Shown here one piece after another: positions 17,996 through 26,728 of a DNA stretch of 64,000 bases. Both the position numbers and the translations under genes were made by a program. Each line of letters starts with the position of its first letter. Within the stretch, counting starts at the first letter, position 1. A model generated the notes under the pieces. That model saw only the letters and a program-made list of their open reading frames with translations. It had not been told where the DNA came from and ran no database searches. The stretch is from Streptomyces sp. NBC_01439 (GTDB lineage: Bacteria > Actinomycetota > Actinomycetes > Streptomycetales > Streptomycetaceae): positions 6,261,501 to 6,325,500 of the forward strand of contig NZ_CP109487.1 of NCBI RefSeq assembly GCF_036227605.1, read 5' to 3'.

Positions 17996-19138
17996 ATGGA
18001 AACAGACAAGCGGCCTCCGTCCGGCGGTGGCGACGGGTGCCTGGTGGGTGTCATCAGGATCCCCGTGAAGATCGTCGCCGTACTTGTCGTACTGCCCGTA
18101 CGAGTGGTCTGGGAACTGCTGGTCGCCGGGGGCCGGGCCGTGCACCGGCACGTCCTCGCGCCGCTGTACGTCCATGTCCTCGCGCCGCTGCTCCGCGCCC
18201 TGGGGTGGCTGCTGACCACCCTCCTCAAGCTGGTCTTCGTCTGGCCGTGGGTCGGGCTGTGGCGGTACCTGATCGTTCCGGTCGGCCAGGGGCTCGCATG
18301 GGGGTGGCGGGGTCTGTACGACCAGGTGCTGGCGCCGGCCGGGCGGTTCCTGATCGCCTACCTGCTGCGTCCGCTCGGCGCGGCGCTGGCCTGGGTCGGC
18401 CGGGGCGGCATGCGCTACCTGCTCGCGCCCCTCGCCAAGGGCGTCGGTTGGATCGGATGGGCCCTGGGCATGACGCTGTTCGTGTGGCCGTGGGCCGGGC
18501 TGTGGCGCTACCTGCTCGCGCCCGTCGGCCGCGGGATCGGGTGGCTCGCCGCCGCGGTCTACCGGTACGTGCTGACCCCCGTCGGGCACGGCCTCGTATG
18601 GCTGGCGGTCTCGGTGTTCCGGTATCTGTTGCGGCCGGTCGGGCTGGGTCTCGTGTGGTTCGTGGTCGCGGTGTACCGGTACGTGCTGACTCCCGTCGGG
18701 CACGGTCTCGTATGGCTGGCGGTCTCGGTGTCCCGGTATCTGTTGCGGCCCGTCGGGCTCGGCATCGTGTGGCTGGCCGTCGCCCTGTACCGGTACGTGC
18801 TCGCTCCCGTCGGACGGGTCCTCGTATGGGCCTGGCACGTGGCCGGGCGGATCGTCGGCGCCCTGTGGCGCGGGCTCAAGCGGGTCGGCTGGGTGTTGGT
18901 CGGATGGCCCGCCTCCCGGGTGTACCGGCACGTGCTCACCCCCGTCGGGCATGCCGTGCGCGAGGTCTGGCGGACCGGGCGCGCCGCGGTCCGCGAGGCG
19001 CGCGCCACCGTACGCCGCGCGCTGTTCGGTGCTCCTCCCGTGGAACCGTCGAGGTCACGGGCGCGTACTCTGGGTAGTACGACAGCCGCCGACGCGGCAC
19101 CCGCTGACGAGATCTCCCTGCCCCGACGGCAGGGGTGA
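17996..19138 (+). CDS. membrane protein built of 19-residue tandem repeats, function unknown
   Basis: 380 aa from the ATG at 17996 (METDKRPPSGGGDG). After a short N-terminus the protein is a series of hydrophobic 19-residue units with consensus R-Y-[VL]-L-x-P-V-G-x-G-[LI]-x-W-L-x-V-x-[VL]-[YF]. Units at residues 171-189, 190-208, 209-227, 228-246, 247-265 and 266-284 are contiguous; more degenerate units lie on both sides. Each could be a short membrane hairpin bounded by Arg-Tyr and Pro-Val-Gly. The last 70 residues are basic and Ala/Arg-rich, then polar, so probably cytoplasmic. At the DNA level two 114-bp copies (18563-18676, 18677-18790) are nearly identical. Its stop overlaps the GTG of the DUF2344 gene. 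I do not recognise a family. Confidence 0.75.
   Translation: METDKRPPSGGGDGCLVGVIRIPVKIVAVLVVLPVRVVWELLVAGGRAVHRHVLAPLYVHVLAPLLRALGWLLTTLLKLVFVWPWVGLWRYLIVPVGQGLAWGWRGLYDQVLAPAGRFLIAYLLRPLGAALAWVGRGGMRYLLAPLAKGVGWIGWALGMTLFVWPWAGLWRYLLAPVGRGIGWLAAAVYRYVLTPVGHGLVWLAVSVFRYLLRPVGLGLVWFVVAVYRYVLTPVGHGLVWLAVSVSRYLLRPVGLGIVWLAVALYRYVLAPVGRVLVWAWHVAGRIVGALWRGLKRVGWVLVGWPASRVYRHVLTPVGHAVREVWRTGRAAVREARATVRRALFGAPPVEPSRSRARTLGSTTAADAAPADEISLPRRQG
18563..18790 (+). repeat. two tandem 114-bp copies (each two 57-bp units)
   Basis: The copies at 18563-18676 and 18677-18790 differ at only a handful of positions in the first 57 bp and a few more in the second. They encode paired 19-residue units of the membrane protein. 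High identity at silent positions points to recent duplication or recombination. Confidence 0.8.
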
Positions 19139-20028
19139 GCCGGAGCGGGTCGACAGACCTCAGGGCGACGTGCGAGCCGCGGAGCCCCGCACAAGGAGAA
19201 GAACCACTGGGCAAGCGACAGCCCGAAGGCCCGCCTCCCGCACCGGTGGTGCAGCGCATCCGACTGCGCTACACCAAGCGCGGCCGCCTCCGGTTCACCA
19301 GCCACCGTGACTTCCAGCGTGCCTTCGAGCGGGCCCTGCGCCGCGCCGAGGTGCCGATGGCGTACTCGGCCGGCTTCACCCCGCACCCGCGCGTCTCGTA
19401 CGCGAACGCCGCCCCGACCGGCACCGGCAGCGAGGCCGAGTACCTGGAGATCGCCCTCGCCGCGCCCCGCGACCCGCAGAAGCTCCGGGAGCTGCTCGAC
19501 GAGTCGATGCCCACCGGACTCGACATCATCGACGCCGTCGAGGCCCGCACCTCGGGCCTCGCGGACCGGCTGACCGCCTCCGTGTGGGAGCTGCGCCTGG
19601 ACGGAGTGGAGCTCGCCGAGGCCGAGCGGGCCGTGGAGGTCTTCCTCGCCGCCGAGACCGTGGAGGTGCAGCGCCGGACCAAGAACGGAATGCGGACCTT
19701 CGACACGCGTGGCGCGGTCGTCAGTCTCGAAGCGCTTCCCGCCCCGGCTGATAGGCCGCTGGACAATGCCTGTGCGATACTGCGCCTGGTTGTTCGGCAT
19801 CTGACACCTGCCGTGCGACCCGACGACGTCCTGTCCGGTCTCCGAGCTGTGGCCGACCTGGCGCCGCCGGTCCCCTCAGCGGTGACCAGGCTGGCGCAGG
19901 GGCTCTTCGACGAGGAGTCCGGCACGGTGACCGACCCGCTCGCGCCCGACCGCGAGGCTGACACGGCCGCTCCACCCACGGCCGCCGTAGCAGCCGACGC
20001 GAAGGCGCCGGAAGGTCCCGCCGCGTAA
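19135..20028 (+). CDS. DUF2344 / TIGR03936 radical SAM-associated protein
   Basis: The formal frame begins at GTG 19135, overlapping the previous stop (GTGA), and gives 297 aa. The conserved family domain starts at about residue 39 (QRIRLRYTKRGRLRFTSHRDFQRAFERALRRAEVPMAYS) and covers about 200 residues; the C-terminus is Ala/Pro/Asp-rich. A strong AAGGAG at 19193-19198 lies 8 nt before CTG 19207, which would begin LGKRQPEGPPPAP, so translation may really start there (273 aa). In other bacteria this domain is fused to, or sits next to, the TIGR03960 radical SAM protein and RNase E/G, as here. The function is unknown. Confidence 0.88.
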   Translation: MSRSGSTDLRATCEPRSPAQGEEPLGKRQPEGPPPAPVVQRIRLRYTKRGRLRFTSHRDFQRAFERALRRAEVPMAYSAGFTPHPRVSYANAAPTGTGSEAEYLEIALAAPRDPQKLRELLDESMPTGLDIIDAVEARTSGLADRLTASVWELRLDGVELAEAERAVEVFLAAETVEVQRRTKNGMRTFDTRGAVVSLEALPAPADRPLDNACAILRLVVRHLTPAVRPDDVLSGLRAVADLAPPVPSAVTRLAQGLFDEESGTVTDPLAPDREADTAAPPTAAVAADAKAPEGPAA

Positions 20029-20126
20029 GGAACGCCGTCGTCGCGCAGCCCTGGTACTCGGGAGCCACCTGGGTCGGGCCGCGCACAGACCTGAAGACTT
20101 CCGCCAGGCCGTACGGACAAGACGTA

Positions 20127-20188
20127 CGGAACCGGCGGCCATGGACTACAGCTCCCGTGTGGCGAACGCGCCCCGGAGGCCGGTTCCG
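20127..20188 (+). promoter_or_regulatory. rne: long-range hairpin in the rne leader
   Basis: A 10-bp stem (20127-20136 with 20179-20188) in the 235-bp region before rne; a smaller inverted repeat (CCGTAC...GTACGG) precedes it at about 20109-20129. RNase E levels are controlled through 5' leader structure in E. coli; whether this leader acts so is inference. Confidence 0.35.
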
Positions 20189-20263
20189 CGCTCATTGCGC
20201 GGAGCCGTGCCGGACCGGAAGTCAGCCGCGGCGCCCGGGAGCGTGACGGGAGAACCGCCCGCA

Positions 20264-23200
20264 ATGCTCAACAACGAAAACGACATCACTCCTGCTGGTA
20301 GCGCCGACAACGGCAGCCCCAGCGACAACCTGCCGCCGCGCCGTCGCCGCCGTGCCGCCTCCCGGCCCGCGGGCCCGCCCGGTGGCGCCGTCGCCGAGAC
20401 GGCCCCGGTGACCGAGGCCGCCCCGGCCTCCCCCGCAGAAGAGGCCGCTCCGGCCGCCGCCCCCGCTCGCCCCCGCCGCCGCGCGACCCGCGCCGTGGCC
20501 GCCCCGGCGACCTCGGCCGCCGAGGCCGTCGTCGCCGAGACCCCGGCCGCCGAGCCCGTGGCCGCGCCGGTCGTCGAAGAGGCTCCGGCCGCTCCGGCCC
20601 CGCGCACCCGCCGTCGTGCCACCCGCGCCGTCGCCGCTCCGGAGGCTCCCGCCGCCGAGGCTCCGGCGCCCGTGGTCGAGGAGGAGGCTCCGGCTGCTCC
20701 GGCGCCGCGTGCCCGTCGTCGTGCCACCCGCGCTGTCGCGGCTCCGGACACTGAGGCTGCGGCCGTGGTCGAGGCTCCGGCAGTCGAGGTTCCGGCGCCC
20801 GTGGTGGAAGAGGCTCCGGCTGCTCCGGCGCCGCGTGCCCGTCGTCGTGCCACCCGCGCCGTCGCCGCTCCGGCCACCGAGGCCGCTGCCGTGGCCGAGG
20901 CTCCCGCCGCCGAGCCGGCGCCCGTCGTGGAGGAGGCCCCCAAGGCCGCCCGCGCCGTGACCGTCGCCGACGCCGTGGACTCGCCCAAGCGCGGCGGCCG
21001 CCGCCGCGCCACCCGCTCCGCCGCTCCGGCCGCCGCCCCGCAGCCCGTCGCCGAGAGCGCCGAGCCCGCTGCTCCGGCCCGCGCCCGCCGCGCCGCTCGT
21101 CCCGCCGTGGCCGTCTTCCAGGCCCCGGTCTTCGCCGAGCCGATGTTCCAGACCCCCGAGACCGCTGCCATGGCCGCCGCTGCCGCTCGCGCCGCCGCCC
21201 CGGCCGAAGAGGTCGAGGAGGAAGAGGAGACCGAGCTCGAGGCCGAGGTCACCGCGGCTCCCGTCGCACAGCCCGCCGGTCGCCGCCGGCGCCGTGGGCG
21301 CGGCGCCGCCGAGGCCGCTCCGGTCGCCGAGACCGCCCCGGTCTCCCTCCCCGAGGTGCTCGCGGAGGAGCCGGAGGCCGAGGCCGCCGAGCTCGACGAG
21401 GAGTCCGCCGAGTTCGAAGAGGGCGACGAGTCGGGCGAGCGCCCGTCGCGCCGCCGTCGTCGCGGTGGCCGTCGTCGCCGTCGCGGTGAGGCCGCCGACC
21501 TCGACGAGTCCGCCGAGGACGAGGCCGAGGCCGCCGAGCAGGAGACCGCCGAGCGGGACGCCGAGGAGGAAGAGGACGAGGAGGCCGACGAGGCCCTCGG
21601 CTCCAGCTCCAGCCGCCGTCGCCGTCGCCGCCGTCGCCGTAGTGGCGAGGGCCCGGCCGAGACCGCCGAAGCGGGCGACGAGGACGGCGTGCGCACCGTC
21701 GTCAAGGTCCGCGAGCCGCGCCCCGCGCGGGAGAAGACCGAGTCCTCCGACGAGGTCCAGTCCATCAAGGGCTCGACCCGCCTGGAGGCGAAGAAGCAGC
21801 GCCGCCGCGAGGGCCGCGAGCAGGGCCGCCGCCGGGTGCCGATCATCACCGAGGCCGAGTTCCTGGCCCGCCGCGAGGCCGTCGAGCGCGTCATGGTCGT
21901 CCGCCAGGCCGGCGAGCGCACCCAGATCGGCGTCCTCGAGGACAACGTGCTCGTCGAGCACTACGTCAACAAGGAAGAGGCCACGTCGTACGTCGGCAAC
22001 GTCTACCTGGGCAAGGTCCAGAACGTGCTGCCGTCCATGGAGGCCGCCTTCATCGACATCGGCAAGGGCCGAAACGCCGTCCTGTACGCCGGTGAGGTCA
22101 ACTTCGAGGCGCTCGGCATGGCCAACGGGCCGCGCCGCATCGAGTCCGCCCTCAAGTCCGGCCAGTCGGTCCTGGTGCAGGTCACCAAGGACCCGATCGG
22201 CCACAAGGGCGCCCGCCTGACCAGCCAGGTCTCGCTGCCCGGCCGCTACCTGGTCTACGTGCCCGAGGGCTCGATGACCGGCATCAGCCGCAAGCTGCCC
22301 GACACCGAGCGCGCGCGTCTGAAGACCATCCTCAAGAAGATCGTCCCCGAGGACGCGGGCGTCATCGTGCGCACCGCCGCCGAGGGCGCGAGCGAGGACG
22401 AGCTGCGCCGCGACGTCGAGCGTCTGCAGGCCCAGTGGGAGGACATCCAGAAGAAGTCGAAGCAGATCTCGACCTCTTCGCCGAGCCTGCTGTACGGCGA
22501 GCCGGACATGACCGTCCGCGTCGTGCGCGACATCTTCAACGAGGACTTCTCGAAGGTCATCGTCAGCGGCGACGGCGCCTGGGAGACCATCCACGGCTAC
22601 GTGAACCACGTGGCCCCGGACCTGGCCGACCGGCTGTCCCGCTGGACCTCCGAGGTCGACGTCTTCGCGACGTACCGGATCGACGAGCAGCTCGCCAAGG
22701 CGCTCGACCGCAAGGTGTGGCTGCCCTCGGGCGGCTCGCTTGTGATCGACAAGACCGAGGCGATGATCGTCATCGACGTCAACACCGGCAAGTTCACCGG
22801 TCAGGGCGGCAACCTCGAAGAGACCGTCACCAGGAACAACCTGGAGGCGGCCGAGGAGATCGTGCGCCAGCTGCGGCTGCGCGACCTGGGCGGCATCGTC
22901 GTCATCGACTTCATCGACATGGTCCTGGAGTCCAACCGCGACCTGGTCCTGCGGCGCATGCTGGAGTGCCTGGGCCGCGACCGTACGAAGCACCAGGTGG
23001 CCGAGGTCACCTCGCTGGGCCTGGTCCAGATGACCCGCAAGCGGGTGGGCCAGGGTCTGCTGGAGTCCTTCTCCGAGACCTGCGTCCACTGCAACGGCCG
23101 CGGTGTCATCGTGCACATGGAGCAGCCGACCGCGATCGGTGGCGGTGGCAACGGCAAGCGCTCCAAGCGCCGCGGCGGCCGTGCCGAGTTCGACCAGCAC

Positions 23201-24160
23201 GACCACGAGGTCGAGACGGTCGAGGCGGTCGAGCCCGAGGCCTTCGAGTCCGAGGCGGAGGTGGCTGCCGAGGCGGCCGCGCCGCGCGCCCTGCCCGAGC
23301 CGGAGTTCGTCGCGGACGAGGAGCTCTACAGCAGCCCGGCCGAGGCCGAGGCCGCTGCGGGCATCAGCGGTCGCCGCAACCGGCGCCGTGCCACCCGTAA
23401 GGCCACCGCTCCGGCGGGCGCCCCGCGCGGTGCGGTCGCCCCGGCCCAGGCTCCGGTGCAGGCCCCGGCCCCCGTGGTCGTGGACGAGCCGGTGACCGAG
23501 CCGGCCGAGACGGTGCTGGAGCCCGCTCCCGAGTTCGTCGCCGAGACCGCCCCGGCCGCCCCGGTCGCGGAGGTCGTGGAGACGGTCGAGGAGGCCGCGC
23601 CGAAGGGCCGTACCCGTCGCCGCGCGACCCGTAAGGCCACCGCGCCGGCGGGCGCCCCGGCCCCCGCGGCCGAGGTGGCACCGGAGCCGGAGCCGGTCGT
23701 CGTGCCGGAGCCGGAGCCCGTCGTCGAGCCGGAGCCCGAGGCCGTCGCCGTCGCCGAGGTCGAGGAGGCCCCCGTCGCGGAGGCCGCTCCGGCCCGTCCG
23801 CGCCGTCGTGCCACCCGCAAGGCCACCGCGCCCGCCGGTTCCCCGGCCGGCGCGGCAGAGGCCGCCGTGGTGGTCGTCGAGGCCCCGTCGCCCGCCGAGG
23901 AGGCAGCCGAGGCGCCCGCCGAGGAAGCCGCACCGGCGGTCGAGGAAGCCGCACCGGCCAAGAAGGCCGCCAAGAAGGCCCCGGCCAAGAAGGCGACCGC
24001 GGCGAAGAAGGCCCCGGCCAAGAAGGCGGCGGCCGCCAAGAAGACCGTGGCCAAGAAGGCGGCCACGACCAAGAAGACCGCGGCGAAGCGGGCGACGAAG
24101 AAGACCGCGGCGGCGGAGCAGCAGACGCCTCCGTCCGTGTCGGCTCCGACCGAAGCCTGA
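20264..24160 (+). CDS. rne: ribonuclease E/G (RNase ES type) with repeat-rich tails
   Basis: 1298 aa from ATG 20264 ([13 protein letters not shown]), GGGAG 11 nt upstream; the frame is open to 20141. Residues 1-500 are disordered: Ala/Pro/Glu runs broken by five RRRATR motifs, then acidic stretches and Arg blocks ([12 protein letters not shown]). The catalytic core follows: an S1 RNA-binding domain ([20 protein letters not shown]), the DNase I-like domain with metal ligands in VIDVNTGKF and VIDFIDM, and the zinc-link Cys pair CVHC (nt 23081-23092). The C-terminal 350 residues again hold three [13 protein letters not shown] motifs and end in a Lys/Ala tail like histone H1 ([20 protein letters not shown]). 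It cuts single-stranded RNA in rRNA, tRNA and mRNA maturation; the tails probably bind RNA and partners. The core lies in the middle, as known for streptomycete RNase ES. Confidence 0.93.
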   Translation: MLNNENDITPAGSADNGSPSDNLPPRRRRRAASRPAGPPGGAVAETAPVTEAAPASPAEEAAPAAAPARPRRRATRAVAAPATSAAEAVVAETPAAEPVAAPVVEEAPAAPAPRTRRRATRAVAAPEAPAAEAPAPVVEEEAPAAPAPRARRRATRAVAAPDTEAAAVVEAPAVEVPAPVVEEAPAAPAPRARRRATRAVAAPATEAAAVAEAPAAEPAPVVEEAPKAARAVTVADAVDSPKRGGRRRATRSAAPAAAPQPVAESAEPAAPARARRAARPAVAVFQAPVFAEPMFQTPETAAMAAAAARAAAPAEEVEEEEETELEAEVTAAPVAQPAGRRRRRGRGAAEAAPVAETAPVSLPEVLAEEPEAEAAELDEESAEFEEGDESGERPSRRRRRGGRRRRRGEAADLDESAEDEAEAAEQETAERDAEEEEDEEADEALGSSSSRRRRRRRRRSGEGPAETAEAGDEDGVRTVVKVREPRPAREKTESSDEVQSIKGSTRLEAKKQRRREGREQGRRRVPIITEAEFLARREAVERVMVVRQAGERTQIGVLEDNVLVEHYVNKEEATSYVGNVYLGKVQNVLPSMEAAFIDIGKGRNAVLYAGEVNFEALGMANGPRRIESALKSGQSVLVQVTKDPIGHKGARLTSQVSLPGRYLVYVPEGSMTGISRKLPDTERARLKTILKKIVPEDAGVIVRTAAEGASEDELRRDVERLQAQWEDIQKKSKQISTSSPSLLYGEPDMTVRVVRDIFNEDFSKVIVSGDGAWETIHGYVNHVAPDLADRLSRWTSEVDVFATYRIDEQLAKALDRKVWLPSGGSLVIDKTEAMIVIDVNTGKFTGQGGNLEETVTRNNLEAAEEIVRQLRLRDLGGIVVIDFIDMVLESNRDLVLRRMLECLGRDRTKHQVAEVTSLGLVQMTRKRVGQGLLESFSETCVHCNGRGVIVHMEQPTAIGGGGNGKRSKRRGGRAEFDQHDHEVETVEAVEPEAFESEAEVAAEAAAPRALPEPEFVADEELYSSPAEAEAAAGISGRRNRRRATRKATAPAGAPRGAVAPAQAPVQAPAPVVVDEPVTEPAETVLEPAPEFVAETAPAAPVAEVVETVEEAAPKGRTRRRATRKATAPAGAPAPAAEVAPEPEPVVVPEPEPVVEPEPEAVAVAEVEEAPVAEAAPARPRRRATRKATAPAGSPAGAAEAAVVVVEAPSPAEEAAEAPAEEAAPAVEEAAPAKKAAKKAPAKKATAAKKAPAKKAAAAKKTVAKKAATTKKTAAKRATKKTAAAEQQTPPSVSAPTEA
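20460..20930 (+). repeat. tandem Ala/Pro/Glu - [11 protein letters not shown] coding repeats in rne
   Basis: Four near-repeat blocks of about 105-130 bp, each encoding Ala/Pro/Glu-rich sequence ending in [11 protein letters not shown]. The two middle blocks share long identical DNA (for example around 20690-20735 and 20812-20860). A related set with [13 protein letters not shown] recurs at 23380-23840. Confidence 0.7.
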
Positions 24161-24183
24161 TCCACCGCTGAGTGACACAGCGT

Positions 24184-24215
24184 CCGTGGGCCCCGCCGAG
24201 TGGCGGGGCCCACGG
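24184..24215 (+). terminator. terminator hairpin after rne
   Basis: A perfect 14-bp GC-rich stem (24184-24197 with 24202-24215) with a 4-nt loop, 24 bp after the rne stop. Confidence 0.85.
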
Positions 24216-24230
24216 CCGTACGGGCCCGGT

Positions 24231-24259
24231 TTGACCCTCCGGAACCGGCCCCGTAACCT
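24231..24259 (+). promoter_or_regulatory. sigma70-type promoter of rplU-rpmA
   Basis: TTGACC (24231-24236) and TAACCT (24254-24259) are separated by 17 bp, the best -35/-10 pair in the window. It would give a transcribed leader of about 177 nt before rplU. Confidence 0.7.
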
Positions 24260-24265
24260 AGACCG

Positions 24266-24443
24266 TCGGCGTGTCTTAGAGAGCGCCGCGCTCCTGAGCA
24301 CCTTCCTCACGTTCCGCACGCGCAAGCGGCGGGCGCGAGAGGCCGCTCGTCCAATCCGGATCGGTGCGGTTCCGTCTTCTCGGCGGGGCTTGCCTGAGCG
24401 GCTGGCTTCAGGAGCATCCGTCCCGAGTGAGAGAGAGATCCGC
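24266..24443 (+). promoter_or_regulatory. long 5' leader of rplU
   Basis: About 177 nt between the predicted start of transcription and the rplU GTG, with no convincing open frame and several short GC-rich inverted segments (for example around GCACGCGCAAGCGGCGGGCGCG). Ribosomal-protein leaders of this length often carry autoregulatory structure; I cannot match a named L21 leader motif by eye. Confidence 0.35.
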
Positions 24444-24764
24444 GTGTACGCCATCGTGCGCAGCGGTGGTCGCCAGCACAAGGTTGCTGTCGGCGACATC
24501 GTTGAGGTTGACAAGATTTCCACTGCCAAGGTTGGCGACACGGTCGAGCTCTCGACCCTGCTCGTTGTCGACGGCGAAGCCGTGACCAGCGACCCGTGGG
24601 TCCTGGCCGGCATCAAGGTCACGGCCGAGGTTGTGGACCACCACAAGGGCGCCAAGATCGACATCCTGCGCTACAAGAACAAGACCGGCTACCGCCGTCG
24701 CCAGGGTCACCGCCAGCAGTACACGGCGATCAAGGTCACCGGTATCCCCGCGGCTGCGAAGTAA
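24444..24764 (+). CDS. rplU: 50S ribosomal protein L21
   Basis: 106 aa starting [18 protein letters not shown], full-length L21. It binds 23S rRNA in the large subunit together with L20. The C-terminal RNA-binding segment [21 protein letters not shown] is present. The start is the GTG at 24444, preceded by a GAGAGAGA ribosome binding site. A longer frame upstream is only the open shadow of the leader. First gene of rplU-rpmA. Confidence 0.97.
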   Translation: MYAIVRSGGRQHKVAVGDIVEVDKISTAKVGDTVELSTLLVVDGEAVTSDPWVLAGIKVTAEVVDHHKGAKIDILRYKNKTGYRRRQGHRQQYTAIKVTGIPAAAK

Positions 24765-24777
24765 GAGGGACTGAGAC

Positions 24778-25032
24778 ATGGCACACAAGAAGGGCGCATC
24801 GTCCACCCGGAACGGGCGCGACTCCAATGCCCAGCGGCTCGGCGTGAAGCGCTTCGGCGGTCAGGTCGTTTCCGCTGGTGAGATCCTCGTCCGCCAGCGC
24901 GGCACCCACTTCCACCCGGGTTCGGGTGTCGGTCGTGGTGGCGACGACACGCTGTTCGCGCTGCAGGCCGGTTCGGTCGAGTTCGGCACGCACCGTGGCC
25001 GCAAGGTCGTCAACATCGTTCCGGCCGCCTGA
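24778..25032 (+). CDS. rpmA: 50S ribosomal protein L27
   Basis: 84 aa, [22 protein letters not shown] onward, a complete L27 whose N-terminus reaches the peptidyl-transferase centre. There is no N-terminal cleavage extension of the Firmicutes type: Met-Ala-His-Lys-Lys starts directly. 13 bp after rplU, so one transcript. Confidence 0.97.
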   Translation: MAHKKGASSTRNGRDSNAQRLGVKRFGGQVVSAGEILVRQRGTHFHPGSGVGRGGDDTLFALQAGSVEFGTHRGRKVVNIVPAA

Positions 25033-25069
25033 TCCAGCTCCTGCTGATCTAGCGCGTTCGTAACTTCCC

Positions 25070-25122
25070 GAGGGCGGATCTCAGCTCTTCCCGGCGCAAG
25101 CCGGGAAGAGAGGTCCGCCCTC
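25070..25122 (+). terminator. two-tier hairpin between rpmA and obg
   Basis: An inner 10-bp perfect stem (25085-25094 with 25101-25110) with a 6-nt loop, inside an outer 9-bp stem (25070-25078 with 25114-25122). It lies 38 bp after rpmA and should end or attenuate the rplU-rpmA transcript before obg. Confidence 0.8.
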
Positions 25123-25212
25123 GGCGCGTTGTCATACAGACCACGTTTTAATGGGCAGGGGTAGTCATACGTCCTGCCCGGGACATTCCCGTATGTATCT
25201 GGAGGAACACCC

Positions 25213-26658
25213 ATGACCACCTTCGTGGACCGCGTCGAGCTGCACGTCGCCGCGGGTAACGGGGGCCACGGCTGCGCCTCCGTTCACCGGGAGAAGTTCA
25301 AGCCGCTCGGCGGCCCCGACGGTGGAAACGGCGGCCGTGGCGGCGACGTCATCCTGGTGGTGGAGCAGGCGATCACCACGCTGCTGGACTACCACCACAG
25401 CCCCCACCGCAAGGCCACGAACGGCAAGCCCGGCGAGGGCGGCAACCGCTCCGGCAAGGACGGCCAGGACCTGGTCCTGCCCGTGCCGGACGGCACCGTC
25501 GTCCTCGACAAGGAGGGCAACGTCCTCGCGGACCTGGTCGGCCAGGGAACCACCTACGTGGCCGCCGAGGGCGGTCGCGGCGGTCTCGGCAACGCCGCGC
25601 TCTCCTCCGCCCGCCGCAAGGCCCCCGGCTTCGCGCTCCTCGGTGTCCCCGGCACCACCGGCGACATCGTCCTGGAGCTCAAGACCGTCGCCGACGTGGC
25701 GCTGGTCGGCTTCCCGAGCGCCGGCAAGTCCTCGCTGATCTCGGTGCTCTCCTCCGCCAAGCCGAAGATCGCGGACTACCCCTTCACCACCCTCGTCCCG
25801 AACCTGGGCGTCGTCACGGCCGGTTCCACGGTCTACACGATCGCCGACGTCCCGGGTCTGATCCCCGGCGCCAGCCAGGGCCGTGGCCTGGGCCTGGAGT
25901 TCCTGCGGCACGTCGAGCGCTGCTCGGTGCTGGTGCACGTCCTGGACACCGCCACGCTGGAGTCCGACCGCGACCCGATCGCCGACCTCGACGTCATCGA
26001 GGAGGAGCTCAAGCTCTACGGCGGCGGCCTGGAGAAGCGTCCGCGCCTCGTCGTCCTCAACAAGGTCGACATCCCGGACGGCCAGGAGCTCGCCGACATG
26101 GTCCGCCCGGACCTGGAGGCCCGCGGCTACAAGGTCTTCGAGGTCTCCGCGGTCGCCCGTACGGGTCTGAAGGAGCTTTCCTACTTCCTCGCCGAGGTCA
26201 TCGCCAAGGCCCGCGCCCGCAAGCCGAAGGAGGAGGCGACCCGCATCGTCATCCGCCCGAAGGCCGTGGACGACGCCGGTTTCACCGTCACCTACGACGA
26301 GGTCGAGGACGTCTACAAGGTGCGCGGCGAGAAGCCGGAGCGCTGGGTCCGCCAGACCGACTTCAACAACGACGAGGCCGTCGGCTACCTGGCCGACCGC
26401 CTCAACCGCCTCGGTGTCGAGGACGCGCTCAAGAAGGCCGGCGCCCGCGCCGGTGACGGCGTGGCCATCGGCTCCGACGAGAACGCGGTCGTCTTCGACT
26501 GGGAGCCGACCATGATGGCCGGCGCCGAGATGCTGGGCCGCCGCGGCGAGGACCACCGGATGGACGCGCCGCGCCCGGCCACGACGCGCCGCAAGGAGAA
26601 GGAAGCCAAGCGCGGGGACTCGGCGCAGCAGGAATACGACGAATTCCGGCCGTTCTGA
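25213..26658 (+). CDS. obgE: Obg family GTPase
   Basis: 481 aa. The glycine-rich Obg fold (residues 1-158, [32 protein letters not shown]) is followed by the GTPase domain with G1 GFPSAGKSS, the switch II region [14 protein letters not shown] and G4 NKVD, then the actinobacterial OCT C-terminal domain (about 340-430) and a charged tail. Obg binds the 50S subunit and takes part in ribosome assembly and the ppGpp response; in Streptomyces it influences the onset of aerial mycelium. The ATG is preceded by TGGAGGAACACCC, an excellent binding site. Confidence 0.97.
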   Translation: MTTFVDRVELHVAAGNGGHGCASVHREKFKPLGGPDGGNGGRGGDVILVVEQAITTLLDYHHSPHRKATNGKPGEGGNRSGKDGQDLVLPVPDGTVVLDKEGNVLADLVGQGTTYVAAEGGRGGLGNAALSSARRKAPGFALLGVPGTTGDIVLELKTVADVALVGFPSAGKSSLISVLSSAKPKIADYPFTTLVPNLGVVTAGSTVYTIADVPGLIPGASQGRGLGLEFLRHVERCSVLVHVLDTATLESDRDPIADLDVIEEELKLYGGGLEKRPRLVVLNKVDIPDGQELADMVRPDLEARGYKVFEVSAVARTGLKELSYFLAEVIAKARARKPKEEATRIVIRPKAVDDAGFTVTYDEVEDVYKVRGEKPERWVRQTDFNNDEAVGYLADRLNRLGVEDALKKAGARAGDGVAIGSDENAVVFDWEPTMMAGAEMLGRRGEDHRMDAPRPATTRRKEKEAKRGDSAQQEYDEFRPF

Positions 26659-26715
26659 TCCCCTCGCGAGGGACTTGTGCCCGGAAGGTTTGAATGCGCC
26701 TTTACGTGGGTCGCC

Positions 26716-26721
26716 TAGGAT
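26716..26721 (+). promoter_or_regulatory. -10-like hexamer for the leaderless GT2 gene
   Basis: TAGGAT ends 7 nt before GTG 26729 and supports that start over the longer frame from 26675. Confidence 0.4.
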
Positions 26722-26728
26722 CTTCCGG

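Noticed and set aside
20460..20930. CRISPR-like regular repeats
   Set aside because: The repeats lie in frame inside rne and encode Ala/Pro/Arg-rich protein; no unique spacers and no cas genes.
20222..24664. 1480-aa open frame antisense to rne and rplU
   Set aside because: Composition follows the codon structure of rne (Gly/Arg/Leu repeats in antisense of Ala/Pro codons); it crosses rplU and a terminator and has no start context.
26675..26728. Upstream start of the GT2 gene
   Set aside because: The -10-like TAGGAT lies inside this part and the family domain begins right after GTG 26729.
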